In this document: positions 1-7,030 of the stretch, piece after piece
How the letters are laid out: the number at the start of each line of letters is the position of its first letter
Position numbering within the stretch: position 1 is the stretch's first letter
Source: DATILI01 sp035476635
GTDB taxonomy: Bacteria > Pseudomonadota > Gammaproteobacteria > Burkholderiales > Burkholderiaceae_C
Assembly: GCA_035476635.1 (NCBI GenBank)
Contig: DATILI010000018.1
Coordinates: 1 to 18,460 of the forward strand
Length of the DNA: 18,460 nucleotides
Direction of reading: 5' to 3'
Notes under the pieces: generated by a model
What the model was told of the DNA's origin: nothing
The model's input: the letters and a program-made list of their open reading frames with translations, nothing else
Database searches by the model: none
Made by a program: the position numbers and the translations under genes

Positions 1-1
1 C

Positions 2-241
2 ATCCGCGACATCGTGAGCAACACGGAAGACCGCGCCATCACCGAGGCCATCATCGCCATCGGCAAGACGCTGTCACTGACCGTCATCGCCGAGGGCGTG
101 GAGACGGCCGAGCAGGAGGCCTTCCTGCGCTCGCGCGCCTGTGACGAGATGCAGGGCTACCACTTCAGCAAGCCGATCACCGCCGACGAATTCGCCACGC
201 TGCTGGGAGCGCATTCGCGCACCGAAGCGCTGGCTTCCTGA
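2..241 (+). CDS. EAL-domain c-di-GMP phosphodiesterase, C-terminal fragment
   Basis: The open frame enters from the left edge and ends with TGA at 239-241, so only the last 79 residues are visible. EAL proteins hydrolyse cyclic di-GMP to pGpG. The fragment shows the late EAL motifs: IAEGVET, whose Glu belongs to the metal/catalytic set, and QGYHFSKP, which matches the family's QGYxFSKP box. A short tail after the domain indicates that EAL is the C-terminal module. The EAL signature itself and any GGDEF, PAS or membrane segments lie outside the window, so activity and partner domains cannot be judged. A GTG at 14 is in frame but sits mid-domain and is not a believable start. The family call is secure from the motifs. 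Confidence 0.93.
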   Translation: MRDIVSNTEDRAITEAIIAIGKTLSLTVIAEGVETAEQEAFLRSRACDEMQGYHFSKPITADEFATLLGAHSRTEALAS

Positions 242-251
242 ATTGCAGTGC

Positions 252-332
252 GGGAGCCACCGCGGAACCGGCTTTGCCGGGCCGCTGGTGGCGCCCCCTT
301 GAGGGGGAGGAGCGAAGCGACTCGGGGGTGGG
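252..332. repeat. Intergenic palindromic repeat, nested hairpins, possible terminator
   Basis: This sits between the EAL gene and the convergent GIY-YIG-like gene. GCCACC (256-261) pairs with GGTGGC (287-292), and an inner stem CCGGC (268-272) pairs with GCCGG (276-280) around TTT. A second palindrome follows, CCCCCT (294-299) with AGGGGG (302-307), then GAAGCGACTCGGGGGTGGGC. From memory, similar text recurs between genes in many Comamonadaceae genomes; I could not check this. A bidirectional terminator role is inferred from its place between convergent genes. Confidence 0.6.
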
Positions 333-340
333 CTTTCACC

Positions 341-673
341 TCAGGCTTGCCAGACGCCATAGCCGGCCTCGCGCAGCGCAATGCCGAGCTCCACCTCCAT
401 ATCGCGCGCGCCTTCGTATGGCATCGGGTTGTACATCTCGTAGAGTCGCGGCAATAGCCGCACGCCGTAGTCGCGCGCGAAGCCGTTGGCCTGGATGCCG
501 GCCTTGTGCTTGTCAAAGCGCACATCGGGGTCCAGCCCGGTCATGCCGACATAGACAAATGGCTTGCCCAGTTGGTAGTCCGGATTGGCCCGGCGAAACC
601 GCGCGATGTTCCATACCGCATCGGACAGTTCGATGACGTAGACGTGGTAATGATGACGCCTGTTGGAAGCCAC
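341..673 (-). CDS. Small GIY-YIG-like protein
   Basis: A 110-residue protein consisting of little more than one small domain. It has the order expected of a GIY-YIG fold: an N-terminal strand HVYVIEL with the first Tyr, then PFVYVGMTG with the second Tyr and Gly, an Arg in the following helix (VRFDKH), and a late Glu (MEVELG). These resemble the Tyr-Tyr-Arg-Glu set of GIY-YIG nucleases, but motif spacing is loose and activity is unproven. The start is GTG at 673 with no clear Shine-Dalgarno sequence; no better in-frame start lies before the first strand. It converges on the EAL gene across a palindromic repeat and diverges from the NmrA-type gene. Function unknown. Confidence 0.65.
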   Translation of the reverse strand: MASNRRHHYHVYVIELSDAVWNIARFRRANPDYQLGKPFVYVGMTGLDPDVRFDKHKAGIQANGFARDYGVRLLPRLYEMYNPMPYEGARDMEVELGIALREAGYGVWQA

Positions 674-701
674 GGTGCGCGAAGTGTATCGTCGCCGGCT
701 G

Positions 702-768
702 CTTAGGATAGTTTTAAGAACAGCTTAAGCAAGTATTAAGAGCAGGCACTGGCGCCGGTTCCTAGACT
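702..768 (+). promoter_or_regulatory. Tandem 11-bp-phased TTAAG array with promoter
   Basis: Four copies of a YTTAAG-like hexamer begin at 702 (CTTAGG), 713 (TTTAAG), 724 (CTTAAG) and 735 (ATTAAG), exactly 11 bp apart. A -10-like TAGACT lies at 763-768, 22 bp after the last copy, which itself sits at the -35 position. The layout matches OmpR-family activator sites; the PmrA/BasR and QseB type is built from 11-bp-spaced TTAAT/TTAAG repeats. It should drive the NmrA-type gene that starts at 828. The cognate regulator is not in the window. Confidence 0.65.
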
Positions 769-827
769 CCGGAGCATCGCAGCGGCTGCCATGGTGGTGC
801 CGGCGAAACTTTTCAGGAACCTGTCCC

Positions 828-1793
828 ATGTCCCTTCCCCGTATTGCCATCGTGGGCGCCACCGGCGCCCAGGGCGGCGGCCTCGTGCGCGCCCTGCTCA
901 CCGACCCGCAACCCCGCTTCGCACCGGTGGCCCTGACGCGCAAGCCGCAGTCGCCCGCCGCCACTGCGCTGGCGGCGCAAGGCGTGGCCGTACAGGGCGC
1001 CGACCTGGACGACGAGGCCTCACTGGCCCGCGCGTTCGAAGGCGTCCACGGCGTCTTCGCCGTGACCAACTTCTGGGAGCATTTCTCGCCCGAGAAAGAA
1101 TTGGCCCAGGCCGGCAACATCGCCAGCGCTGCCCGCCACGCCGGCGTCCGGCACCTGGTCTGGTCCACGCTGGAAGACACGCGCAGGAAAGTGCCCCTGG
1201 ACGATCCGCGCATGCCCACGCTGATGGGCCGCTACAAGGTGCCGCATCTGGACGCCAAGGGCGAGGCCAATGAACTGTTTCGCGCCGCCGGCGTGCCCAC
1301 CACGTTCATGTACACATCGTTCTATTGGGACAACCTGATCCATTTCGGCATGGCCCCGCAGCGCCTGCCCGGCGGCGAACTGGCGTTCACCTTGCCGATG
1401 GACGACGCCAGGCTGCCCGGCATTGCCGCAACCGACATCGGCGCCTGCGCGGCCGGCCTGTTTGCACGCGGCGAGAACGTGCTGGGCCGCGAGATCGGCA
1501 TCGCCGGCGAACATTTGAGCGGCGCCGAGATGGCGCAGGCGCTGTCTCGCGCCCTGGGCGAACCCGTGCGCCACCATGCCATGGCGCCGGCCGACTACGC
1601 GAAGCAGGGCTTTCCCGGCGCCGATGACCTGGCCAATATGTTTCAGTACAAGCGCGACTTCAACGCCGCCTTTTGCGCCTTGCGCCCGGTCCAGGCGACG
1701 CGCGCGCTGCACCCGGGGCTGCTGGACTTCGCCGGCTGGCTCGCACGGCACAGCGGCGCACTGCGCGTGGAGCCGGCAGCGCAGGCCGTGTAA
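828..1793 (+). CDS. NmrA/HSCARG-type NAD(P)-binding protein
   Basis: A 321-residue atypical short-chain dehydrogenase fold. The N-terminus IAIVGATGAQGGG (residues 6-18) is the GxxGxxG Rossmann motif in its NmrA form. Further along are ADLDDEASLARAFEGVHGVF and an FWEHF segment, as in the NmrA/HSCARG group, which often sense the NADP(H) state or act as NAD(P)H-dependent reductases. The classical SDR Tyr-Lys catalytic pair is not evident, so a sensor or ligand-binding role is as likely as catalysis. The ATG at 828 follows AGGAACC; the ATG at 791 in another frame is not used. The TTAAG array upstream suggests response-regulator control. Physiological role unknown. Confidence 0.9.
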   Translation: MSLPRIAIVGATGAQGGGLVRALLTDPQPRFAPVALTRKPQSPAATALAAQGVAVQGADLDDEASLARAFEGVHGVFAVTNFWEHFSPEKELAQAGNIASAARHAGVRHLVWSTLEDTRRKVPLDDPRMPTLMGRYKVPHLDAKGEANELFRAAGVPTTFMYTSFYWDNLIHFGMAPQRLPGGELAFTLPMDDARLPGIAATDIGACAAGLFARGENVLGREIGIAGEHLSGAEMAQALSRALGEPVRHHAMAPADYAKQGFPGADDLANMFQYKRDFNAAFCALRPVQATRALHPGLLDFAGWLARHSGALRVEPAAQAV

Positions 1794-1861
1794 GAAATTT
1801 CCACTTCGACAGGATTCGGTTTGCACTACATTCTGTGCTCCAGTCGCGATCGTAGTTGTCC

Positions 1862-2404
1862 ATGTATCCAGGCAGAAATGACCCGTGCTCTTGCGGCAGC
1901 GGGAAAAAATTCAAGAAGTGCTGCGGCTCCGTGATTTCCATCGCGCCGATAGCGCCGACCGTTCGCCAATGCGGCGAGTGCAATCTTTGCTGCCAGGGCT
2001 GGCTGGCGGCCAAGGTGCTGGAGCACGACATGAAGCCAGGCTCACCGTGCCCTCACTGTAGGGTTGATGGATGCGGAATCTACGATCATCGCCCTAGCGA
2101 TCCATGCCGAACATTCGCGTGTGGGTGGCTCGCGCCTGCGAGCCCCTTCCCCGAGGACTTTCGTCCCGACAAGCTTGGCGTCATTGTCCTCAAGATCGAC
2201 TGGCGCGGCCGCCGTGCCTGGGTCCTGGTCCCGGCAGGCCAATATCCCGATGAAAGGCTCCTGGAGCATATGCGGCAGTACAGCACGAGCACCGGAGAAC
2301 CCCATCTGATTGTCAAGAAGCCCGGAAATTTACTCTGTTTCGGATCAGTGGAATTTCAGCAGGACATGGTCGCGATGGAGCAACGCGGCGAGAACCCTTG
2401 GTAA
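1862..2404 (+). CDS. SEC-C motif and YkgJ-like cysteine-cluster protein
   Basis: A 180-residue protein opening with NDPCSCGSGKKFKKCC (residues 6-21), a SEC-C zinc-binding motif like the one at the end of SecA. A second cysteine cluster follows: CGECNLCC at 37-44, then Cys63, Cys66, Cys71, Cys82 and Cys87. This resembles the CxxCxxCC cluster proteins (YkgJ-type) thought to bind zinc or an Fe-S centre. The C-terminal half (about 95-180) has no motif I recognise. ATG at 1862 starts the protein directly at the motif; a TTG two codons upstream is less likely. There is no obvious Shine-Dalgarno sequence. It lies 68 bp after the NmrA-type gene on the same strand. Function unknown; protein-associated metal binding is the safe statement. 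Confidence 0.82.
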   Translation: MYPGRNDPCSCGSGKKFKKCCGSVISIAPIAPTVRQCGECNLCCQGWLAAKVLEHDMKPGSPCPHCRVDGCGIYDHRPSDPCRTFACGWLAPASPFPEDFRPDKLGVIVLKIDWRGRRAWVLVPAGQYPDERLLEHMRQYSTSTGEPHLIVKKPGNLLCFGSVEFQQDMVAMEQRGENPW

Positions 2405-2444
2405 AAAACGGCCTGCACTGCTGAACCCAGCAACTGCGTTGCGG

Positions 2445-2825
2445 CTACCTTGACGGCCGCAACTCGTAGTGAAACACCTTCGCCACGATCTGCCAGCGGC
2501 CATCGAGTCGGACCAGGGTCAGGAAGTCGGTGAAGTCCTTCGGCGCGATCGTGCATTCGGCGCGCACAAAGGCCGTGACCGGTCCGGCGAACTCGATGCC
2601 CACGATGCGGTCGCTGCGCGGCTCGCCCTTGCTGGCCGGCGAGGGGCGCTTGTCGACCACCGGGAAGTACTGCTCCATGGTCAGTTGCAGCAAGCTTCCG
2701 TCGGTGGCGCAGAAGTACTTGGCTTCGGGGTGGAACACGCGGGCGAGGATCTTCGTGTCGCTGTGGTGCAGGCCTTCGAAATACTCCTGCACCACCGCGA
2801 TCACCTCGTCAAAGGCCTGGTTCAT
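2445..2825 (-). CDS. NTF2-like / SnoaL-type small protein
   Basis: A 126-residue protein with the cone-shaped NTF2-like pattern: an N-terminal helix (AFDEVIAVVQEYFEGL), a turn HHSDTKILARVFHPEAKY typical of SnoaL/lumazine-binding-like members, then beta strands ending in DFLTLVRLDGRWQIVAKVFHYE. Such proteins bind small hydrophobic ligands or act as simple lyases or isomerases; no catalytic Asp/His set can be assigned here. It begins 16 bp after the flavodoxin-like gene, with AAGG upstream of ATG 2825, so the two are probably one operon. Substrate unknown. Confidence 0.8.
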   Translation of the reverse strand: MNQAFDEVIAVVQEYFEGLHHSDTKILARVFHPEAKYFCATDGSLLQLTMEQYFPVVDKRPSPASKGEPRSDRIVGIEFAGPVTAFVRAECTIAPKDFTDFLTLVRLDGRWQIVAKVFHYELRPSR

Positions 2826-2841
2826 TTGCTGGCCTTTTCAA

Positions 2842-3396
2842 TCAAAGCAGACGCTGCACAGCCTCGGCCACGCGCTGGCCGAACAGCTTCGCGGTGCGCA
2901 GGTCGCCCCTGACCATTTCGTCGGTCGATGCATCGGCCGGCGTCGCCGTGGCCAGCCCGGCAAAGGAAGACAGGTAGTTGATGTCGTCGCGCGTGGCCGC
3001 CTTGTTGTTGCTCGGCATCATGCCGGTGCCCACCCACAGCATGCCCTGCTGCTGGGCCAGCGTGAACATGGTGTAGAGCGTGGTCTGCTTGTCGCCCGCG
3101 ACGCTGGCCGAGTTGGTGAACGCCGCCGCGAGCTTGTTCTTCCAGCCCTGCTTCATCCACACCGCCGAGCTGGCGTCGGCAAACTTCTTGAACTGCCAGC
3201 TGACGTTGCCCATGTAGGTCGGCGAGCCGAAGATGATTGCGCGCGAGGCATCCAGTTGCGCCCAGGCGTCGGCCGCAAGGTTGCCCTCGGCGTCGATGGC
3301 CAGCAGGCCCGCGCCGCTGCCTTCGGCCACGGCCTCGGCGATCTTGCGCGTATGGCCGTAGCCGCTGTGAAAAACGATGCTGATGTCATGCGCCAT
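2842..3396 (-). CDS. Flavodoxin-fold NAD(P)H:quinone oxidoreductase-like (WrbA-like)
   Basis: A 184-residue flavodoxin-fold protein. SGYGHTRKIAE (11-21) is the FMN phosphate-binding loop and FGSPTYMGNVSWQFKKF is the second FMN-contacting loop, in the arrangement of WrbA/NADPH-dependent FMN reductase proteins. The end of the fold, GMLWVGTGMMPSNN, fits the same group. The start is ATG 3396, set by AAGGAG six bases upstream; an ATG at 3444 would add 16 residues absent from the usual flavodoxin start. It heads a two-gene operon with the NTF2-like gene and diverges from the dienelactone hydrolase gene. Likely role: two-electron reduction of quinones or another electrophile. The exact substrate and the wrbA name cannot be assigned. 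Confidence 0.85.
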   Translation of the reverse strand: MAHDISIVFHSGYGHTRKIAEAVAEGSGAGLLAIDAEGNLAADAWAQLDASRAIIFGSPTYMGNVSWQFKKFADASSAVWMKQGWKNKLAAAFTNSASVAGDKQTTLYTMFTLAQQQGMLWVGTGMMPSNNKAATRDDINYLSSFAGLATATPADASTDEMVRGDLRTAKLFGQRVAEAVQRLL

Positions 3397-3479
3397 GTCG
3401 AACTCCTTGTGTTCATTGATTGCAATGGACACGATGCTATTCATGGCGCGTCAATTGATAAATCACCTCTCGTTAATTT

Positions 3480-3500
3480 CATTAGTTACACCAAGTAATG
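3480..3500. promoter_or_regulatory. Imperfect 21-bp dyad, candidate operator
   Basis: CATTAGTT at the left and AAGTAATG at the right form an imperfect palindrome (one mismatch per arm) around a 5-bp centre. It lies in the 191-bp divergent gap between the flavodoxin-like gene and the dienelactone hydrolase, in the most AT-rich stretch of the area (about 3450-3500). A MarR/HxlR-type repressor site is possible, but no regulator gene adjoins it. Confidence 0.35.
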
Positions 3501-3587
3501 CGTCAGGTCGCGCAACGAGGTCGTCTGGCAAAAACGGCGCGCAACCCCTAAGCTAGCGCTTTTTTTACTTTGCAACAGGAGCCCGCC

Positions 3588-4484
<897 letters not shown>

Positions 4485-4502
4485 GCGTGCGCCCGCCGCG
4501 CC

Positions 4503-5132
4503 TCATTCCTTCAGCACGAAGCGCATCTTCGTGCCGGCCAGCTCCAGCACATCCTCGTGCACCAGCGGCACCGCCTCTTCGCCCAGCGGCTTTCCATTGA
4601 GCAAGGGCCGCGTGGCGCCATCCATATAGCCCACGAAGTAGCCGGTGCGCCGATGCGACACCGCCACCAGCGCCACGCCGGGCTTGCCAAAGGTGCTTAC
4701 CGCCTTGACCACCGGCACTTCCAACCCGGCAGAAGAACCGGTCAGGATCTGGAAGCTGGCGTGCAGCGCCGGTGCGGCGCCGGCCCCTGCCGCCGGGCTC
4801 GACTTCATCATGATGGTTTCAGGAAATCCCGAGGGCGCCGAGGCTGCCAGGAACTGCAGCTTGAAATTGCCGATGGCGAGCACGTCGCCGTCATGCAGCA
4901 ACTGCCGGGCCTTGATCATGTGGTCGTTGACATAGGTGCCGTTGGTGCTGCCCAGATCCTGCACATAGACATCGGACACGCCTTTGAGCTCAAAGGCGCA
5001 GTGCTCGCCGCTGACCACCAGGTTGTCGAACACGATGTCGTTGTGCGGCTTGCGGCCCAGGGTGGTGCGGTCATTGGCCAGCGTGAAACGCTTGATCTCG
5101 ACACCTTCTACTGACGCGACAAGTTGCGGCAT
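4503..5132 (-). CDS. FHA-domain protein with degenerate second FHA-like domain
   Basis: A 209-residue protein without catalytic or membrane segments. The N-terminal FHA domain (about 20-95) keeps the phosphothreonine-binding residues: LGRKPHND (Arg), VVSGEHC (Ser and His) and GSTNGTYVN (Asn-Gly). A linker rich in Ala/Pro follows, then a second region (about 130-207) with the FHA strand pattern (STFGKPGV, AVSHRRTGYFV, LLNGKPL, VLELAGTKMRF) but without the full binding set. Start ATG 5132 has GGGAG upstream; an ATG at 5171 adds residues with no family support. It is last in a minus-strand run with yciH, the P1 peptidase and the DUF3820 gene. It probably reads Ser/Thr phosphorylation; no kinase is in the window. 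Confidence 0.9.
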   Translation of the reverse strand: MPQLVASVEGVEIKRFTLANDRTTLGRKPHNDIVFDNLVVSGEHCAFELKGVSDVYVQDLGSTNGTYVNDHMIKARQLLHDGDVLAIGNFKLQFLAASAPSGFPETIMMKSSPAAGAGAAPALHASFQILTGSSAGLEVPVVKAVSTFGKPGVALVAVSHRRTGYFVGYMDGATRPLLNGKPLGEEAVPLVHEDVLELAGTKMRFVLKE

Positions 5133-5221
5133 GGAAACTCCCGGATGTGCCAGCCCATGGTAGTGCGGCACCCACTATCCGGCAAGGCAGCTACGTCAGG
5201 CGGCTACGTCCGGTCACAAAC

Positions 5222-5434
5222 TCAGCGCCTGCGCAGCGGCTTGAGCAGCGCGGAAAGGCCGTTGTGGTCGATCTCGCGCATCAGCGCCAGCAAGCGCCCG
5301 ATCTCGCCCGGCGGAAAGCCTTCGCGCGCAAACCAGTGGAGGTAGTTGCCAGGCAGGTCGGCGATCAGGTGCCCCTTGTACTTGCCGAAGGGCATCTCGC
5401 GAGTGACCAGCAACTCCAGATCCTGAGGATTCAC
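5222..5434 (-). CDS. DUF3820 family small protein
   Basis: A 70-residue protein matching DUF3820: MPFGKYKGHLIADLP (14-28), then NYLHWFAREGFPPGEIG and a C-terminal helix ending in basic residues. The family is widespread in proteobacteria, sometimes labelled a quorum-sensing-regulated virulence factor, and has no settled function. Translation starts at GTG 5434, supported by AAGGAG six bases upstream. It is placed 21 bp after the P1 peptidase stop, so co-transcription is likely. Confidence 0.88.
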   Translation of the reverse strand: MNPQDLELLVTREMPFGKYKGHLIADLPGNYLHWFAREGFPPGEIGRLLALMREIDHNGLSALLKPLRRR

Positions 5435-5455
5435 CTGCGCTCCTTGCTTCCGGTG

Positions 5456-6514
5456 CTACAGATCGCCAGCCGCGGGAAAGCCTTCGATGCCCCTGGCCGC
5501 GCGCGCCGCACGGACCACCGCCATCGCCATGACCTCGGCGGCCAGCACGCCGATCAGGTTCGGGTTGCCCGTCTTGCCCGACTTGCCGGTTCCCAGGGCA
5601 AAAATCGTGTCGCCATCGAACATGGTGTGAATCGGGTTGATGGTGCGCGCCAGGCCGTCGTGGGCCATCTGGGCGATCTTTTGCGCCTGCGCCTTGGTCA
5701 GCACCGCGTCGGTCGCGATCACGCCAATCGTCGTGGCCGTGCCGGCCAGCATGCTGCCTGGCAAGGTGCCGCGCAGGATCGCCTCGCGTGTGTTCAACAG
5801 GCTCTTGCCGTCTTCCGTGCGCGCGCCGGCAATCGGGCGGCCGGTCAGCGGGTCCACGACGTCGCCGACGGCATTCACCGCCACGATGGCGCCCACCGTC
5901 AGGCCCGCGATCTTGATCGATGCGGTGCCGATGCCCGCCTTCATCGCGCGCTTGGGGCCGTACAGCTTGCCCACGGTGGCCCCCGCCCCGGCGCCCACGT
6001 TGCCCTCCGCCGGGCGGGCGCTGGTGGCGGCTTCGCAGGCCTTGTAGCCGGCCTGCGCATCGGGCCGGATCCTCGGATCGCCGACGCCAAGGTCGAACAG
6101 GATGGCGGCCGGGACAATGGGCACATGGGCCACGCCGACGTTGTAGCCAATCTTGCGTTCCTCCAGGTAGCGCACCACACCGGTGGCGGCCTCCAGCCCG
6201 AAGGCGCTGCCGCCGGAGAGCAGCACGGCATGGACCCTTTCCACCAGGTTGGTCGGGTTGAGCAAGTCCGTCTCGCGCGTGCCGGGCGCGGAGCCGCGCA
6301 CATCGACTCCGCCGACCGCGCCTTCTTCGGTCAGGATGACGGTACAGCCCGTGGGCCGGCGGCTATCGGTGAAATGGCCGACCTTGACACCGGGTACGTC
6401 AGTCAGTCCACCCGCGCCGGCTTCGGATGGCAAACCCGTTTGTGCTCCCAGCGGCGCCGTCGCGAAGCCCGCCACGGCGGCACTGGCGCTACCGAGAAAA
6501 AATCGTCGCTGCAT
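5456..6514 (-). CDS. P1 family (S58/DmpA-type) peptidase, Tat signal
   Basis: A 352-residue N-terminal-nucleophile hydrolase related to DmpA, BapA and the nylon oligomer hydrolase NylC. These autocleave into alpha and beta chains and act on N-terminal residues, beta-peptides or amide oligomers. Family landmarks: LTDVPGVKVGHFTD (37-50), LLSGGSAFGLEAATGV (98-113), GNVGAGAGATVGK (171-183) and the predicted processing region TATTIGVIATDA (259-270), where Thr261 is the presumed nucleophile. The N-terminus MQRRFFLGSASAAVAGF is a twin-arginine signal, predicting export. ATG 6514 is preferred because AAAGGG lies six bases before it; ATG 6520 abuts that site. It lies between yciH (32 bp) and the DUF3820 gene (21 bp). 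The substrate is open. Confidence 0.92.
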   Translation of the reverse strand: MQRRFFLGSASAAVAGFATAPLGAQTGLPSEAGAGGLTDVPGVKVGHFTDSRRPTGCTVILTEEGAVGGVDVRGSAPGTRETDLLNPTNLVERVHAVLLSGGSAFGLEAATGVVRYLEERKIGYNVGVAHVPIVPAAILFDLGVGDPRIRPDAQAGYKACEAATSARPAEGNVGAGAGATVGKLYGPKRAMKAGIGTASIKIAGLTVGAIVAVNAVGDVVDPLTGRPIAGARTEDGKSLLNTREAILRGTLPGSMLAGTATTIGVIATDAVLTKAQAQKIAQMAHDGLARTINPIHTMFDGDTIFALGTGKSGKTGNPNLIGVLAAEVMAMAVVRAARAARGIEGFPAAGDL

Positions 6515-6546
6515 AGCCATCCCTTTCGTCGATCTCAAAAAAACTC

Positions 6547-6909
6547 CTAGCCCCCTGCCCGCTTGACGGCAAAGCCTTCCTTCTTGAGCAATTCCACCAC
6601 GCGCTCGCAGTGGTCGCCCTGCACCTCGATCACGCCATCCTTCACCGTGCCGCCGCTGCCGCAGGCGGCCCTGAGTTGCTTGCCGACATGGGCCAGCGCG
6701 GCGGCATCGAGCGCCACGCCCTTGACCACGGTCACGGCCTTGCCGCCGCGGCCCTTGGTTTCGCGCGAAACCCGCACGATGCCATCGGACGCAGGTATTG
6801 CCGCCTTGGCGTTGCAAATACATTGGGCGATGGGTTGCCGGCAGGTCGGGCACATCCGGCCTGCATCGGTGGAATAGACGAGCCCGCCGCTTGCGCTTCT
6901 GTTTTTCAT
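6547..6909 (-). CDS. yciH: SUI1/eIF1-like translation factor YciH
   Basis: A 120-residue protein with a C-terminal SUI1 domain (about 45-120): GIVRVSRETKGRGGKAVTVV, then LRAACGSGGTVKDGVIEVQG and VELLKKEGFAVKRAGG. This is the bacterial YciH/eIF1 pattern, proposed to influence start-codon choice or translation under stress. The N-terminus carries LVYSTDAGRMCPTC followed by CIC, giving four cysteines (CxxC and CxC) that could form a small zinc knuckle; as I recall it, the E. coli protein lacks these. Starts at 6909 and 6921 (four residues longer) are both possible; neither has a strong Shine-Dalgarno sequence. First gene of the minus-strand run that continues into the P1 peptidase. Confidence 0.9.
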   Translation of the reverse strand: MKNRSASGGLVYSTDAGRMCPTCRQPIAQCICNAKAAIPASDGIVRVSRETKGRGGKAVTVVKGVALDAAALAHVGKQLRAACGSGGTVKDGVIEVQGDHCERVVELLKKEGFAVKRAGG

Positions 6910-7030
6910 CGCCCCGAACATGCCTTGAGATTCAAAGGCCCAAAGCTTAGCGAAAAATCCGGTGCCTGCCGCCGCAGTGGCGCAAAATCTGTAGCGCCTG
7001 CGGTTCCGCCATTTCGATCGGAGAAGCACC

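Noticed and set aside
2405..2463. Terminator between the SEC-C gene and the NTF2-like gene
   Set aside because: GTTGCGG and CCGCAAC can pair, but the loop is 12 nt, there is no T-run and the right arm lies in the coding end, so support is too weak for a feature.
3549..3567. Small AAGC/GCTT hairpin with T-run before the dienelactone hydrolase gene
   Set aside because: The stem is only 4 bp and lies just before a Shine-Dalgarno sequence, so a terminator is not credible.
5147..6550. Long plus-strand open frame opposite the P1 peptidase and DUF3820 genes
   Set aside because: It is antisense to genes with clear family motifs and Shine-Dalgarno sequences. Its product is rich in Arg, His, Gln and Ala without domains, the usual high-GC shadow.
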